A stretch of DNA of 60,735 nt from JBDREF01 sp043820045 (GTDB lineage: Bacteria; Planctomycetota; Phycisphaerae; Sedimentisphaerales; Anaerobacaceae), in NCBI GenBank assembly GCA_043820045.1, contig JBDREF010000377.1, positions 1 through 60,735 on the forward strand, read 5' to 3'. This document shows, piece by piece, positions 49,477 to 57,122 of this stretch. Position numbers and translations under genes: made by a program. The notes under the pieces are model-generated. The model was not told the origin of the DNA. It did not search any database and worked only from the letters and a program-made list of their open reading frames with translations. The number at the start of each line of letters is the position of its first letter. The first letter of the stretch is position 1.

Positions 49477-49504
49477 ATCAGAGTTTTTGCGGCTCAATTG
49501 TCAA
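49477..49504 (-). promoter_or_regulatory. possible pta-ackA promoter
   Basis: On the minus strand a perfect -35 TTGACA (49504-49499), a 16-bp spacer and TCTGAT (49482-49477) with four of six -10 bases. It points to pta, about 45 nt away. Confidence 0.4.
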
Positions 49505-49525
49505 GTTAACTGTGAGTTAGGACTA

Positions 49526-50377
49526 ATGCAAGAGAAAATCGAATTTGTAAGACTGGTTGGAAATGAAAAGCGTGTAGGTTCGAAGCTTGCCGAGGTTTCG
49601 CGGCACTGGCAGGGCCAGAAAGAACGCTTTCTGATGGTAAGCCCCCACGACGACGATGCGGTCCTTGGCGCGGGCCTGCTAATTCAGTTGGCCAAGCGTG
49701 AAAATGTTCCCGTCCACATACTGATTGTCACCGACGGCAGCATGGGCTATTGCAGTCTCGATGAGAAAGACAGCATCACCGAGATCCGGCGCAGCGAGAG
49801 TTTCGAGTGCTACCAGAGCCTGGGCGTGCCGAAGGAAAATATCGTCTGGCTTGGCTTTCCGGATTGCCAGCTCAACAATTACCGCGGCAGACGCCCCGCC
49901 GAGCCGAACGACTCCGTCGCAATCAACGGCTTTACGGGTATGCAAAACGCCTTCACTTATCACCTGCGAAAAATAAAGCCGACGCAATGCTTCCTACCGA
50001 CGTCCAACGATTTGCACCCCGACCATCGCTTTGTTTACGATGAATTCCTGATCAGCCTGTTCCACTCGGCGGGCAATATCTGGCCCGAGCTGGGCGAGCA
50101 TCTCAGCAGCGTGCCCTACGTCAACACGTTCGCAGTCTATTGCGATTTCCTCGTCCCTCCCACGCTGCGTATGCGCACGCCGCAGTCATATCTTGAGAAC
50201 AAGCTCAAAGCTATTTCAGCCTTTCGCTCGCAGAAACAGATATCATCCCTCATCGAAAACGTCCGCCACTGCGGGCCCGAGGAATATATCCGCTCCATCG
50301 ACTTCAGGCTGTACCACCCGTCAAGCTACCGCAACCTGTTCGAGGATAAGACGGCCCTCGGGATGCTGATGACTTGA
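49526..50377 (+). CDS. PIG-L family deacetylase
   Basis: 283 aa from the ATG at 49526. The metal site motif SPHDDDAVLGAG near residue 36 and the later NDLHPDHRFVYDE are the family signature, where the His and Asp bind zinc. Members remove acetyl groups from GlcNAc-linked substrates (mycothiol, GPI, glycopeptide). The substrate here is unknown. It is divergent from pta. Confidence 0.88.
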   Translation: MQEKIEFVRLVGNEKRVGSKLAEVSRHWQGQKERFLMVSPHDDDAVLGAGLLIQLAKRENVPVHILIVTDGSMGYCSLDEKDSITEIRRSESFECYQSLGVPKENIVWLGFPDCQLNNYRGRRPAEPNDSVAINGFTGMQNAFTYHLRKIKPTQCFLPTSNDLHPDHRFVYDEFLISLFHSAGNIWPELGEHLSSVPYVNTFAVYCDFLVPPTLRMRTPQSYLENKLKAISAFRSQKQISSLIENVRHCGPEEYIRSIDFRLYHPSSYRNLFEDKTALGMLMT

Positions 50378-50405
50378 GAAGATTCCGGTTTGTAGTCGCG
50401 TGTCC

Positions 50406-51362
50406 TTAATGATGGCCCATAGGTATGGCTATGCGAAGCCGCGCGGTGACCGGGTAGTGGTCGGAAGGATAACGCCCGTCAATGTTGTCGTACAGTATCT
50501 GTGCATCGAGCACTTCCAATGCCGGCGGCACAAGAATATAGTCGATCTTATTGCCCTGACGGCCCCCTTTGAATCCGTGGCTCGTGCCGACCACCTTGGC
50601 GTCCGGATGCAGAACGCGAAACGTATCGAGCATGGGAACGGGGCTCTTGGAAGGGCTCTCATTCGGCAGGCCCAGAGCGGTCTCGCCCTTGAGGTAGGTC
50701 ACGACCGGATTGCTCTCGCCGGAGTTGAAATCGCCCGTCACTACAAAAGGATCCAGATGTTTTCTGCCTAAGATACGCTTGGACAGCAGGACCGCGCTGT
50801 TCTGCCTCGAAGGCTGGGAAACGTGGTCCAGGTGAAGATTGAACATGTAGAAGGCCCTGCCTGTCTTGATTTCGACGAGCCTGGCCCATGAGCAGATGCG
50901 AACGCAGGCGCCGCCCCATTGGTTCGAGCCGGGCACCTCCGGCGTATCGGAGAGCCAGAACGTCCCCGATTCATCGGCCTTGAAACGATCGAGACGATAG
51001 AGAATTGCAGAGTACTCGCCGTCCGTCTTGCCGTCCTCGCGAGCGACGCCGATTTCGCCGTACACGGGCAGGGCCTCGCGAATCTCGTCAATCTGAAAAC
51101 GCAAAGCCTCCTGCAGGCCCACGACGTCGCTTTGGTTCTTGCGGATAACGTCGAAGGCCATCTCCCGCCGGTTCTTCCAGTGGTTTTCGCCGTCGTTGGC
51201 CGCGCCGTAGCGGATATTGAACGTCATCACCCGCAGCTCCAGGCCGTTCGCCGCCGCCTGGTCGGCATGGGCGCCTTCGGCGTACCGGCAGAAACATAAA
51301 GTAAGAAGAATCGCTAATGAAAACAACACTCTCGCTACTTTTGAAGTTCTTGTACGAAACAT
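50406..51362 (-). CDS. secreted endonuclease/exonuclease/phosphatase-fold protein
   Basis: 318 aa. A signal peptide (VLFSLAILLTLCFC) is followed by the EEP fold: LRVMTFNIRYG, QEALRFQ, GDFNSGESNP and the terminal SDHYPV, which hold the metal and catalytic residues. The family includes phosphodiesterases, sphingomyelinases and nucleases. Exported; substrate unknown. It lies downstream of larE in the same direction. Confidence 0.85.
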   Translation of the reverse strand: MFRTRTSKVARVLFSLAILLTLCFCRYAEGAHADQAAANGLELRVMTFNIRYGAANDGENHWKNRREMAFDVIRKNQSDVVGLQEALRFQIDEIREALPVYGEIGVAREDGKTDGEYSAILYRLDRFKADESGTFWLSDTPEVPGSNQWGGACVRICSWARLVEIKTGRAFYMFNLHLDHVSQPSRQNSAVLLSKRILGRKHLDPFVVTGDFNSGESNPVVTYLKGETALGLPNESPSKSPVPMLDTFRVLHPDAKVVGTSHGFKGGRQGNKIDYILVPPALEVLDAQILYDNIDGRYPSDHYPVTARLRIAIPMGHH

Positions 51363-51414
51363 AGCTCGCTCCTCGATTTTTGAATCTGATCCGATGTTTC
51401 TTGAGCCTTTTCAA

Positions 51415-52248
51415 CTAACGATTTTCCAGCTTCTCCTCTTCCGACAGCGACTCGTTCAGAGCGCCCGAGCGGAAGCCCTGCAGGTCAACTGTAACGAATT
51501 TGAAGCCTAACGATTTCAGCTTCTCGACTATCTGCGAACGAGCCGGCTCGGAAGTTACGGCCTCGATATCCCGCGGATTGACCTCGACGCGGGCAATCGT
51601 GTCATGATGACGGACGCGAAATTCCACGAGGCCCAGGGTTCGCAGAAAATCCTCGGCCTCTTCGATTTGCTTGAGACGCTGCTCTGTGACTTCCAGGCCG
51701 TAGCTGACCCGCGAAGCTAAGCACGGCGAAGCAGGCACATCGGCCGTAGGCAAATCCACCTTTCTGCTCAATTCGCGTATGTCCGCCTTGGTCAGTTCCG
51801 CCTCCATCAGCGGGCAATGGACGCCGAATACCTTGGCCGCACGATTGCCGGGCCGAAAATCGTCCATATCGTCGAAATTGCTGCCGCATGCGACGCCGTT
51901 GTAGCCCTTGTCCTTAGCGATATTGACGAGGATTCCGTACAGATGCGATTTGCAGTGGAAGCACCTATCGGCCTTGTTTGCGGCGTAGTTGCTGTCCTCG
52001 ACCTCATCGACCTGCGTCTCCAAAACCTCCGCCCCGATGATCTTGGCATTCTTTACGGCCTGCTCGTACTGCGACCGCGCCAGAGACGCACTGACACCTA
52101 TACAGGCCAAAACATTGCCCGCCCCAAGCGTATCGACCGCCGCCTTAAGAAGATACGTACTATCCACCCCGCCGGAGTAGGCAACCACAACTTTGCCTAA
52201 TTCCCGGAGGATTCGCCGGAGGGAATCATATTTGCCGTCCAGAGTCAT
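51415..52248 (-). CDS. larE: ATP-dependent sacrificial sulfur transferase LarE
   Basis: 277 aa. The PP-loop SGGVDS is at residues 25-30 and the sulfur-donor cysteine is C176 (SPCLASR), the same number as in the Lactobacillus enzyme. Pairs C96/C99 (CFHC) are also present. LarE makes the pincer nickel cofactor for lactate racemase-type enzymes. LarB and LarC are not in the window. Its ATG is only four T after the 3' end of tRNA-Thr(CGU), so the mRNA would be almost leaderless. Confidence 0.9.
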   Translation of the reverse strand: MTLDGKYDSLRRILRELGKVVVAYSGGVDSTYLLKAAVDTLGAGNVLACIGVSASLARSQYEQAVKNAKIIGAEVLETQVDEVEDSNYAANKADRCFHCKSHLYGILVNIAKDKGYNGVACGSNFDDMDDFRPGNRAAKVFGVHCPLMEAELTKADIRELSRKVDLPTADVPASPCLASRVSYGLEVTEQRLKQIEEAEDFLRTLGLVEFRVRHHDTIARVEVNPRDIEAVTSEPARSQIVEKLKSLGFKFVTVDLQGFRSGALNESLSEEEKLENR

Positions 52249-52252
52249 AAAA

Positions 52253-52324
52253 AGCCGATGGTGGGAGTCGGACCCACAACCTCAGCTTTACGAAAGCTGC
52301 GCTCTACCATTGAGCTACATCGGC
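52253..52324 (-). tRNA. tRNA-Thr (CGU), C55 variant
   Basis: A 72-nt cloverleaf on the minus strand, acceptor GCCGATG/CATCGGC, anticodon loop UUCGUAA (CGU, reading ACG), discriminator U73, no CCA encoded. The T-loop reads UCCGACU: position 55, which is U (pseudouridine) in almost all tRNAs, is C. larE starts four bases after its 3' end. Confidence 0.93.
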
Positions 52325-52840
52325 ACTTGCGCCGGGTATAATACCGATCCCAGCCCGGTTTGTAAAGAGGCCAAATTTGGCAAATTAGCAGGAGTCGCCA
52401 AGGGTTCTTCTCCCCTTACCCGCCGCGTCTTGTCGAAAACCTTCATAAAGGTCGTTGCGAGGCCCAAAGGGCCGCGGCAATCTCGCGTGTAACAGGCAAT
52501 CCTGTTGGCTCTCAGCAGTGAAACACGCCGACCACTTGCGACGCCGGACAAGCACAATCCCGGCCGGAATACGCTGTCGCCGGCCCAGGAGGCAGCCCTC
52601 GCCAAAAACGAGAAAAGTACAATGTCCCCTTTGCGAACCGTGTGGGGAAGTCGGCAAGAAGCTGACGAGTCTCTTTTTTGTTGATTTCGTTGCATTAACC
52701 AACGTGGCGTGTTATCATCTCCGCATCAGAAGAAGCACGGCCAGACGTGAGTTGAACGAGGCGACTTTTACCATGCAGTTCGAATGAGACCCGAAAAAGG
52801 CTTAGTCGAACCAGGGCAAGCACAAGATGGCTTTTGAAAC
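52325..52840. other. intergenic with palindromic repeat
   Basis: About 515 nt between tRNA-Thr and the antitoxin-like fragment. Several 60-130 codon frames on both strands overlap each other and show no family pattern, so none is accepted. A palindromic element at 52451-52485 is described separately. It is the left edge of the accessory patch. Confidence 0.5.
52451..52485. repeat. palindromic intergenic repeat (REP/MITE-like)
   Basis: GTTGC-GA-GGCCC-AAA-GGGCC-GC-GGCAAT-type palindrome. GGCCC pairs with GGGCC around AAA, and the flanks GTTGC and GCAAT continue the stem. The word style (CGTTGCGAG...GCGGCAATCTC) resembles degenerate palindromic repeats scattered in many bacterial genomes; this is from memory. 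Confidence 0.5.
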
Positions 52841-53038
52841 ATGAAATCGGAAAATAATCGTGATGACTTGCGTCCCGAATACGACTTTGACTATTCCAAG
52901 GCCGTCCGTGGCAAATATAGCAAGCATTTGTTGCGAGAAGGGGCCAATGTGGTGGTCCTCGAACCGGATGTGGCCCAGCTTCGGTCCGCCGGGCGTAAAA
53001 GGAAATCATGCCAACGACAGAAAGAAGGAGAGGACGGA
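52841..53038 (+). pseudogene. antitoxin-like fragment, in frame with DUF4160 gene
   Basis: 66 codons starting at the ATG at 52841 with no stop before the next gene. Residues 9-46 (RPEYDFDYSKAVRGKYSKHL, then EGANVVVLEPDVA) match the N-terminal part of small antitoxin-like proteins of the RPEYDFS-RGKY type. From residue 47 the sequence changes to a basic run unlike the family (a shift of frame there gives a Phe that fits better). Either a decayed antitoxin or a translational fusion to DUF4160. Confidence 0.5.
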
Positions 53039-53311
53039 ATGCCGACCATTTCCATGTTTTACGGGGTTCTCATTCGGATGTTCTTTCGCGATGCCGAGAA
53101 ACATCACACGCCGCACATCCATGCCGATTACCAAGGTAAAGTAGCCGTGTACTCAGTCCCTGATGGAACCCTTCTGGCAGGTGAACTGCCTCTGAACAAG
53201 CACAAACTGGTCGTCGCATGGATCGAGATTCATCAAGAAGATTTACTGGCCGACTGGGACCTGGCTGTGAACGGCAAGAAGCCGTTTCCGATTAAAGGGC
53301 TTGACCAATGA
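53039..53311 (+). CDS. DUF4160 domain protein, TA-like
   Basis: 90 aa from the ATG at 53039, with a strong AGGAGAGG upstream. The typical MPTISMFYGVLIRMFF start and the histidine-rich EKHHTPHIHADYQGK are present. DUF4160 genes usually pair with a DUF2442 gene, as here (4-base ATGA overlap). The pair is predicted to be a toxin-antitoxin or regulatory unit, but no activity is known to me. Confidence 0.85.
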   Translation: MPTISMFYGVLIRMFFRDAEKHHTPHIHADYQGKVAVYSVPDGTLLAGELPLNKHKLVVAWIEIHQEDLLADWDLAVNGKKPFPIKGLDQ

Positions 53312-53589
53312 GAATTAGAGAACTCCGTCCCCAACCGAATTGGGTCTTGTCCATCGTTGCAGACGACGGCCGCGTCGGCAGTTTTGACGTCAGTCCCTAT
53401 CTGGAGTATGAAGCGTTTGCAGACCTGCGCAACCCCAGCGAGTTTATGAAGATCTCCAATGGTGGATACTTCGTCGAATGGGAGTGCGGCGCTGACTTGT
53501 CGGCAGATACGATTGAGGCGCACTGGCGTGTCATGCGGGCAGGAAACCAGAACTCCTCGTCTTGTGCGGATCAGTCAAATCGTTGTTAG
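53308..53589 (+). CDS. DUF2442 domain protein
   Basis: 93 aa. It has the family pattern with VLSIVADDGRVGSFDVSPYL and a WECGADLSADTIEAHW region. It overlaps DUF4160 by four bases and is probably its partner. The last about 15 residues (Asn/Ser-rich) are unusual. Confidence 0.83.
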   Translation: MRIRELRPQPNWVLSIVADDGRVGSFDVSPYLEYEAFADLRNPSEFMKISNGGYFVEWECGADLSADTIEAHWRVMRAGNQNSSSCADQSNRC

Positions 53590-53978
53590 GCTACGAAAGA
53601 ATGATCTTTCCCGCTCGACACAACGTCTGACAAAGCGTTCCGCCGCCCGCAAGAACAAAACATCCACTCGGTGAACGTTTCGTTTCGCCGGTCTTTGTTA
53701 CATTCAGCCCCAAAAAGCAGGCTGGAGCTTTCCCCGAGACCGACACCCGTCCGATAAATAACTATTCCCAATCCACAATCAAACCAGAGATTCCTTGTTT
53801 GGGCTTTTACGTTTTGATTCTTGACTTCTTCTTATACCGCCTTACGCTTTGGCCGATGGTAGGTTAGACGAAAAGCCAGGGGGTTTGCACCTTAAATTCA
53901 AGCGTTGTGGAAATTGTACTGGGCACAGACTGCCCAATTAAATTGCTAAGCAGCATTGTGACGTGCGCGAGATACGAT
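53590..53978. other. intergenic, no gene recognised
   Basis: About 390 nt after the DUF2442 gene. No promoter, repeat or family match is convincing. Base composition starts to become AT-rich towards the next gene. Confidence 0.45.
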
Positions 53979-54760
53979 ATGAGTTCAGTATACTTAGTCA
54001 ATGTCGGCACCAACGCCACGCATAAGAGCAAGGCACGCAGTCCTATCTTCGGAGACGGGTCTTTCGTATACGTATCTTACCCTGATGACAATGAAATCGT
54101 GGAGTATTCACCTAATATGCGTCACTTTGTGCGTGACCCAGACGAGCACAGAACCCACAGCGATCCTGACTGGGATAATTCGAGCTACGGTGACGACTGT
54201 TCGAATCCGAGGGCGTACGCACTGAAGAACGTCACCCCGGGTGACATTCTTCTTTTCTGGGGGCTGCTTTGGCAAAAGAGCAGGCGGAACAACGGGCATA
54301 ATTGGCATGCGTGTGGCTTTACAGGCGAAAAAGGCTGGTATCTTCTGGGTACTCTCCGAGTCGAAGAAATCGTGGAGGGTGGACAGCATATTAACCAAGT
54401 TACTCCCCAGAACCGGGATCGGGCACATAAGACATCCATTTCGCTGGGCATTTTGTGCTGCCTAAAAACGACCGAGTTTTTCTGGGCGACCAAGTTTATT
54501 CAAGATCTTTTAATAGAGCTGTCGATCTTGGTGTGCGAAATCAAGGTGGTCTCATCTACATAGCGTTCACATCCGCCGACGACAATCTCCTGCACTTTAA
54601 GGGCAGACCTCGCTGGTACAACAGTTTGCGCACGTGCCGGGAAATGTGGGATCTCAACAATGCTAAACAGCGTGAAAAAGCTGAGATCGTCAGAGACGCA
54701 ATCCGGAGAGTAAACGACGACTTTGACCTGCTCGAAAACGCAGAGTTCGATCCGAAATGA
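53979..54760 (+). pseudogene. frameshifted Nmad3-like gene
   Basis: Starting at the ATG at 53979, the first frame (MSSVYLVNVGTNATHKS, SPIFGDGSFVYVSYPDD, GDILLFWGLLW) looks like the nucleotide-modification-associated domain 3. It runs on as nonsense to 54563. A second frame, open from 54431 to 54760, continues the protein (DIHFAGHFVLPKNDRVFLGD, NRAVDLGVRNQGGLIYIAF). A one-base loss between 54431 and about 54455 would explain it; a sequencing error or programmed shift is also possible. Nmad proteins are linked to modified bases and phage defence. Confidence 0.5.
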
Positions 54761-54833
54761 GCCTATTCTTACAAGAGATCGGGTAAATAAAATATAACTA
54801 TAACTGACCGTGATTAGTTCTTGGAGCCTACAA

Positions 54834-55580
54834 ATGGAAAAGCTAATGGCAATAATGTTGGTTTTATTGGGGATGTTGGTTGGTGGTTGTGAAGAAGAGT
54901 CTGTCTCCTACCAACGAAAACCTGAACCTGACTTGGCGCGACAGGAAGAAGAAATCAGAGTTACGCAAGAAGCGCCGAGCAAGATGGCCGAAGACCCAGA
55001 CTTAACTTCGGAAACTCTCGTTGATAGCGCCAGTTTTGAAAGTTCAGTAGCAGCGGAGCCTAACCAGCCAGAAATCAAAGAAGTGAACAAACCTATCTTC
55101 GGGGTCTATCTGGGAGAGCCTTTCAAGAAGCTATCTGAAAGAGCTCGTGAGGAATGGAAGTATGACCTGGTCCAGACGCGTGAATCTATCCCATTCTCAG
55201 GTCTGGAAGGTGCAACGATTCGGGTACAAGGCAGAGCAAACGACGGACCTTTATATATCTACCTTTCTGAGCCTTTTGAAGAAAGAGTGGTCATGCTCGA
55301 GAAGAACTTTTTCGATGTTTCCGTTGATAGGTACCGAGAAATAAGGGAAGCTCTCAAGAAACAATACCCTGAGGCTGACTGGAATGAGGTGGTAGGGACT
55401 TATGCAGTCCTACGCGGATTAGTAAAGATAGATGAACAAGTCGTGGCCATTGCCCTCTACTGTGTTGTGGGGTATGGTAACGACGCGCTACAATTGTTCT
55501 ATGGTCATGAAACCTTATTTGAGCGAACCACTAAAGAAGTTGAACTGCGGAAAGAGAAAGGACTTCACGACAATTTATAG
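54834..55580 (+). CDS. lipoprotein, family unknown
   Basis: 248 aa from the ATG at 54834 (GGAG eight bases upstream). The lipobox is LVGGC near residue 19. A Glu/Pro/Ser-rich linker of about 65 residues leads to a folded part with PIFGVYLGEPFKKLSERARE. Gene is AT-rich compared with its surroundings. It has no recognised domain. It stands before the orphan gene at 55673 in the same direction. Confidence 0.65.
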   Translation: MEKLMAIMLVLLGMLVGGCEEESVSYQRKPEPDLARQEEEIRVTQEAPSKMAEDPDLTSETLVDSASFESSVAAEPNQPEIKEVNKPIFGVYLGEPFKKLSERAREEWKYDLVQTRESIPFSGLEGATIRVQGRANDGPLYIYLSEPFEERVVMLEKNFFDVSVDRYREIREALKKQYPEADWNEVVGTYAVLRGLVKIDEQVVAIALYCVVGYGNDALQLFYGHETLFERTTKEVELRKEKGLHDNL

Positions 55581-55672
55581 GCTCTGTTCGAAAAAAGGAA
55601 AAACGAGAAAAACGAGAGGAAGGACCTACTATCCACCCGAAGAGCAAGTTCATGATAAAGAAAGGATGAAAA

Positions 55673-56050
55673 ATGTGTAATCACCCAAATGACGAAGTGG
55701 TACAAAGACTCTTATCCAAGATTGGGCAAGAAGTCTGTTATACTTTTCCTGGAGGTGAGGATGACCTAAGGGGGACATTAGAAGACCGTGCCGTAATCGT
55801 ATCCCCAGCCCAACCTGGTACTGTGCCCTATTGGGACGTAGTCGATCGCATCAGATTTAACGACAAAGAAGAACCATGGATGCGGTTCGGCTATTATCGA
55901 AGAGCAAACCACAGACTGATCTGGTGTAGCCAAACAACCCTCACGGAACCCGAGTCCACGTGGAAAAGACTTTTGATCGACTCAGCTCGAAAGAAAGAGT
56001 GGCTTCGTGAGTTACTCAAGGAAGTTTGCAGGGAATTAAACAAAGAATGA
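55673..56050 (+). CDS. hypothetical protein
   Basis: 125 aa, AT-rich, with AAAGGATG before the ATG. Sequence is Trp- and Arg/Glu-rich (MRFGYYRRANHRLIWCSQTT), with a helical C-terminus (KKEWLRELLKEVCRELNKE). Family not recognised. It ends one base before the end of the convergent nucleotidyltransferase gene. Confidence 0.55.
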   Translation: MCNHPNDEVVQRLLSKIGQEVCYTFPGGEDDLRGTLEDRAVIVSPAQPGTVPYWDVVDRIRFNDKEEPWMRFGYYRRANHRLIWCSQTTLTEPESTWKRLLIDSARKKEWLRELLKEVCRELNKE

Positions 56051-56497
56051 CTATTGTTCGCTCAGGGCTTCGATGTCGGCGGCGTCTTTTCTTCTACCGG
56101 TTGCCCTCTTGTTGGCAATGAAGTCTTTACGGCCAATAAAACAAACCGGTATCTGGCCGTATTCGCCGGGAACTTTACCTGCATCGGCCTTTTCCCACGA
56201 GACACCGCTGATGCTCGTAACGATGTCGATGCGTATCGGAGGAACGCCAAGCTGGACGACCTTGCCCGGCATAGTGAAATCGTCCTCAGATAAATCCAGC
56301 GATCCAAAGCCGAATTCGTTCAGAGCAGCGAGGATACGCTCGGCGTTTTCACGGACTGGCCTGATAAACAGGTCGATGTCACCGGTAAAACGCGGGGCAC
56401 CGTGAAAAGCTAAAGCGTAGCCGCCTATGATGAGGTATTCAACTTTGTTCTTGTTGAACAACTCGAGCAACTCTTTGAAGTCTGTGCGAATCTCCAT
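56051..56497 (-). CDS. MNT/AbiEii-like nucleotidyltransferase
   Basis: 148 aa from the ATG at 56497. The motif GGYALAFHGAPRFTGDIDLFI holds the GG and D40/D42 pair of polymerase-beta-type nucleotidyltransferases. The C-terminal part is short. It overlaps the small upstream gene at 56439-56627 by 59 nt; the pair resembles type II/IV toxin-antitoxin or AbiE-like units. AMPylation or antitoxin function cannot be told. Confidence 0.82.
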   Translation of the reverse strand: MEIRTDFKELLELFNKNKVEYLIIGGYALAFHGAPRFTGDIDLFIRPVRENAERILAALNEFGFGSLDLSEDDFTMPGKVVQLGVPPIRIDIVTSISGVSWEKADAGKVPGEYGQIPVCFIGRKDFIANKRATGRRKDAADIEALSEQ

Positions 56498-56627
56498 AAT
56501 ACTCGGCTCTGAGGGCATCGACCGCTGCGAGGCGCTCCTGCGGCGGGCGGCTGAGCCAATATTTAAGGTTCTGCTCTATCTCCGAGAAGTTATTTAACTC
56601 GTATTTCTTTACAGTCTTGCGAATCAT
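56439..56627 (-). CDS. small partner protein of nucleotidyltransferase
   Basis: 62 aa. It has the pattern NLKYWLSRPPQERLAAVDAL followed by YYGDSHRLQRVARVVQ, seen in small genes directly upstream of nucleotidyltransferases. It overlaps the nucleotidyltransferase start by 59 nt. Probably the toxin-antitoxin partner. Confidence 0.65.
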   Translation of the reverse strand: MIRKTVKKYELNNFSEIEQNLKYWLSRPPQERLAAVDALRAEYYGDSHRLQRVARVVQQEQS

Positions 56628-56660
56628 ACTCTTAATTATACCATAAGCATACGGATTGTG

Positions 56661-57002
56661 CTAATCAAACCATTCGTCTTCGGGGTCGAAGGGGGGGATT
56701 GAGACGTTTACGATCTTCATCTTTCCTACGGCCCGGTGGCGACAGCCGGGCTTGATGAAAATCGCGGTCAAAGGCGTCACCGGCACCCGCTGGCCGTCCA
56801 GCTCCATTTCTCCGTTGCCTTCGAGGACGAAGTAAATTTCGGTTAGCTTCTTGTGATAGTGCACGCGCGAATCGACCTGGATATCGACTACGTGCATCGT
56901 GGCCGTGGTGTTGTCGGGGCCCAGGAAGGCCCTCTTGGAAAAGCCGCACGGGCACTTCACCGCGTCAATCTCGTCGAATCGTGCAATCATGTAATTCGCC
57001 AT
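56661..57002 (-). CDS. cupin domain protein
   Basis: 113 aa, single cupin_2 barrel. Metal ligands H48, H50, E55 and H89 are visible. The N-terminus has CPCG and no extra domain. Such proteins are often sugar-binding or isomerising enzymes, e.g. for uronates; it is divergent from the SDR operon and may act with it. Confidence 0.83.
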   Translation of the reverse strand: MANYMIARFDEIDAVKCPCGFSKRAFLGPDNTTATMHVVDIQVDSRVHYHKKLTEIYFVLEGNGEMELDGQRVPVTPLTAIFIKPGCRHRAVGKMKIVNVSIPPFDPEDEWFD

Positions 57003-57045
57003 ATTCTACCCTTCACAATGCCGACACACCCAAAACGAAAGATTC

Positions 57046-57074
57046 TTGAACTCCCAATCGGCCTGTTGTATATT
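57046..57074 (+). promoter_or_regulatory. sigma70-like promoter for the SDR-sulfatase operon
   Basis: TTGAAC (57046-57051), 17 bp, TATATT (57069-57074): four of six and five of six consensus bases. It points to the SDR gene, with a leader of about 40 nt. Confidence 0.55.
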
Positions 57075-57122
57075 CTGCTGGAATCGTGTGATTTAATCAA
57101 GAGTTGAGTGAGGACGAACATT

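Noticed and set aside
52245..52330. Genomic island attachment site at tRNA-Thr
   Set aside because: Accessory genes lie on the 5' side of the tRNA, no repeated 3' tRNA end is seen, and no phage-type integrase is near.
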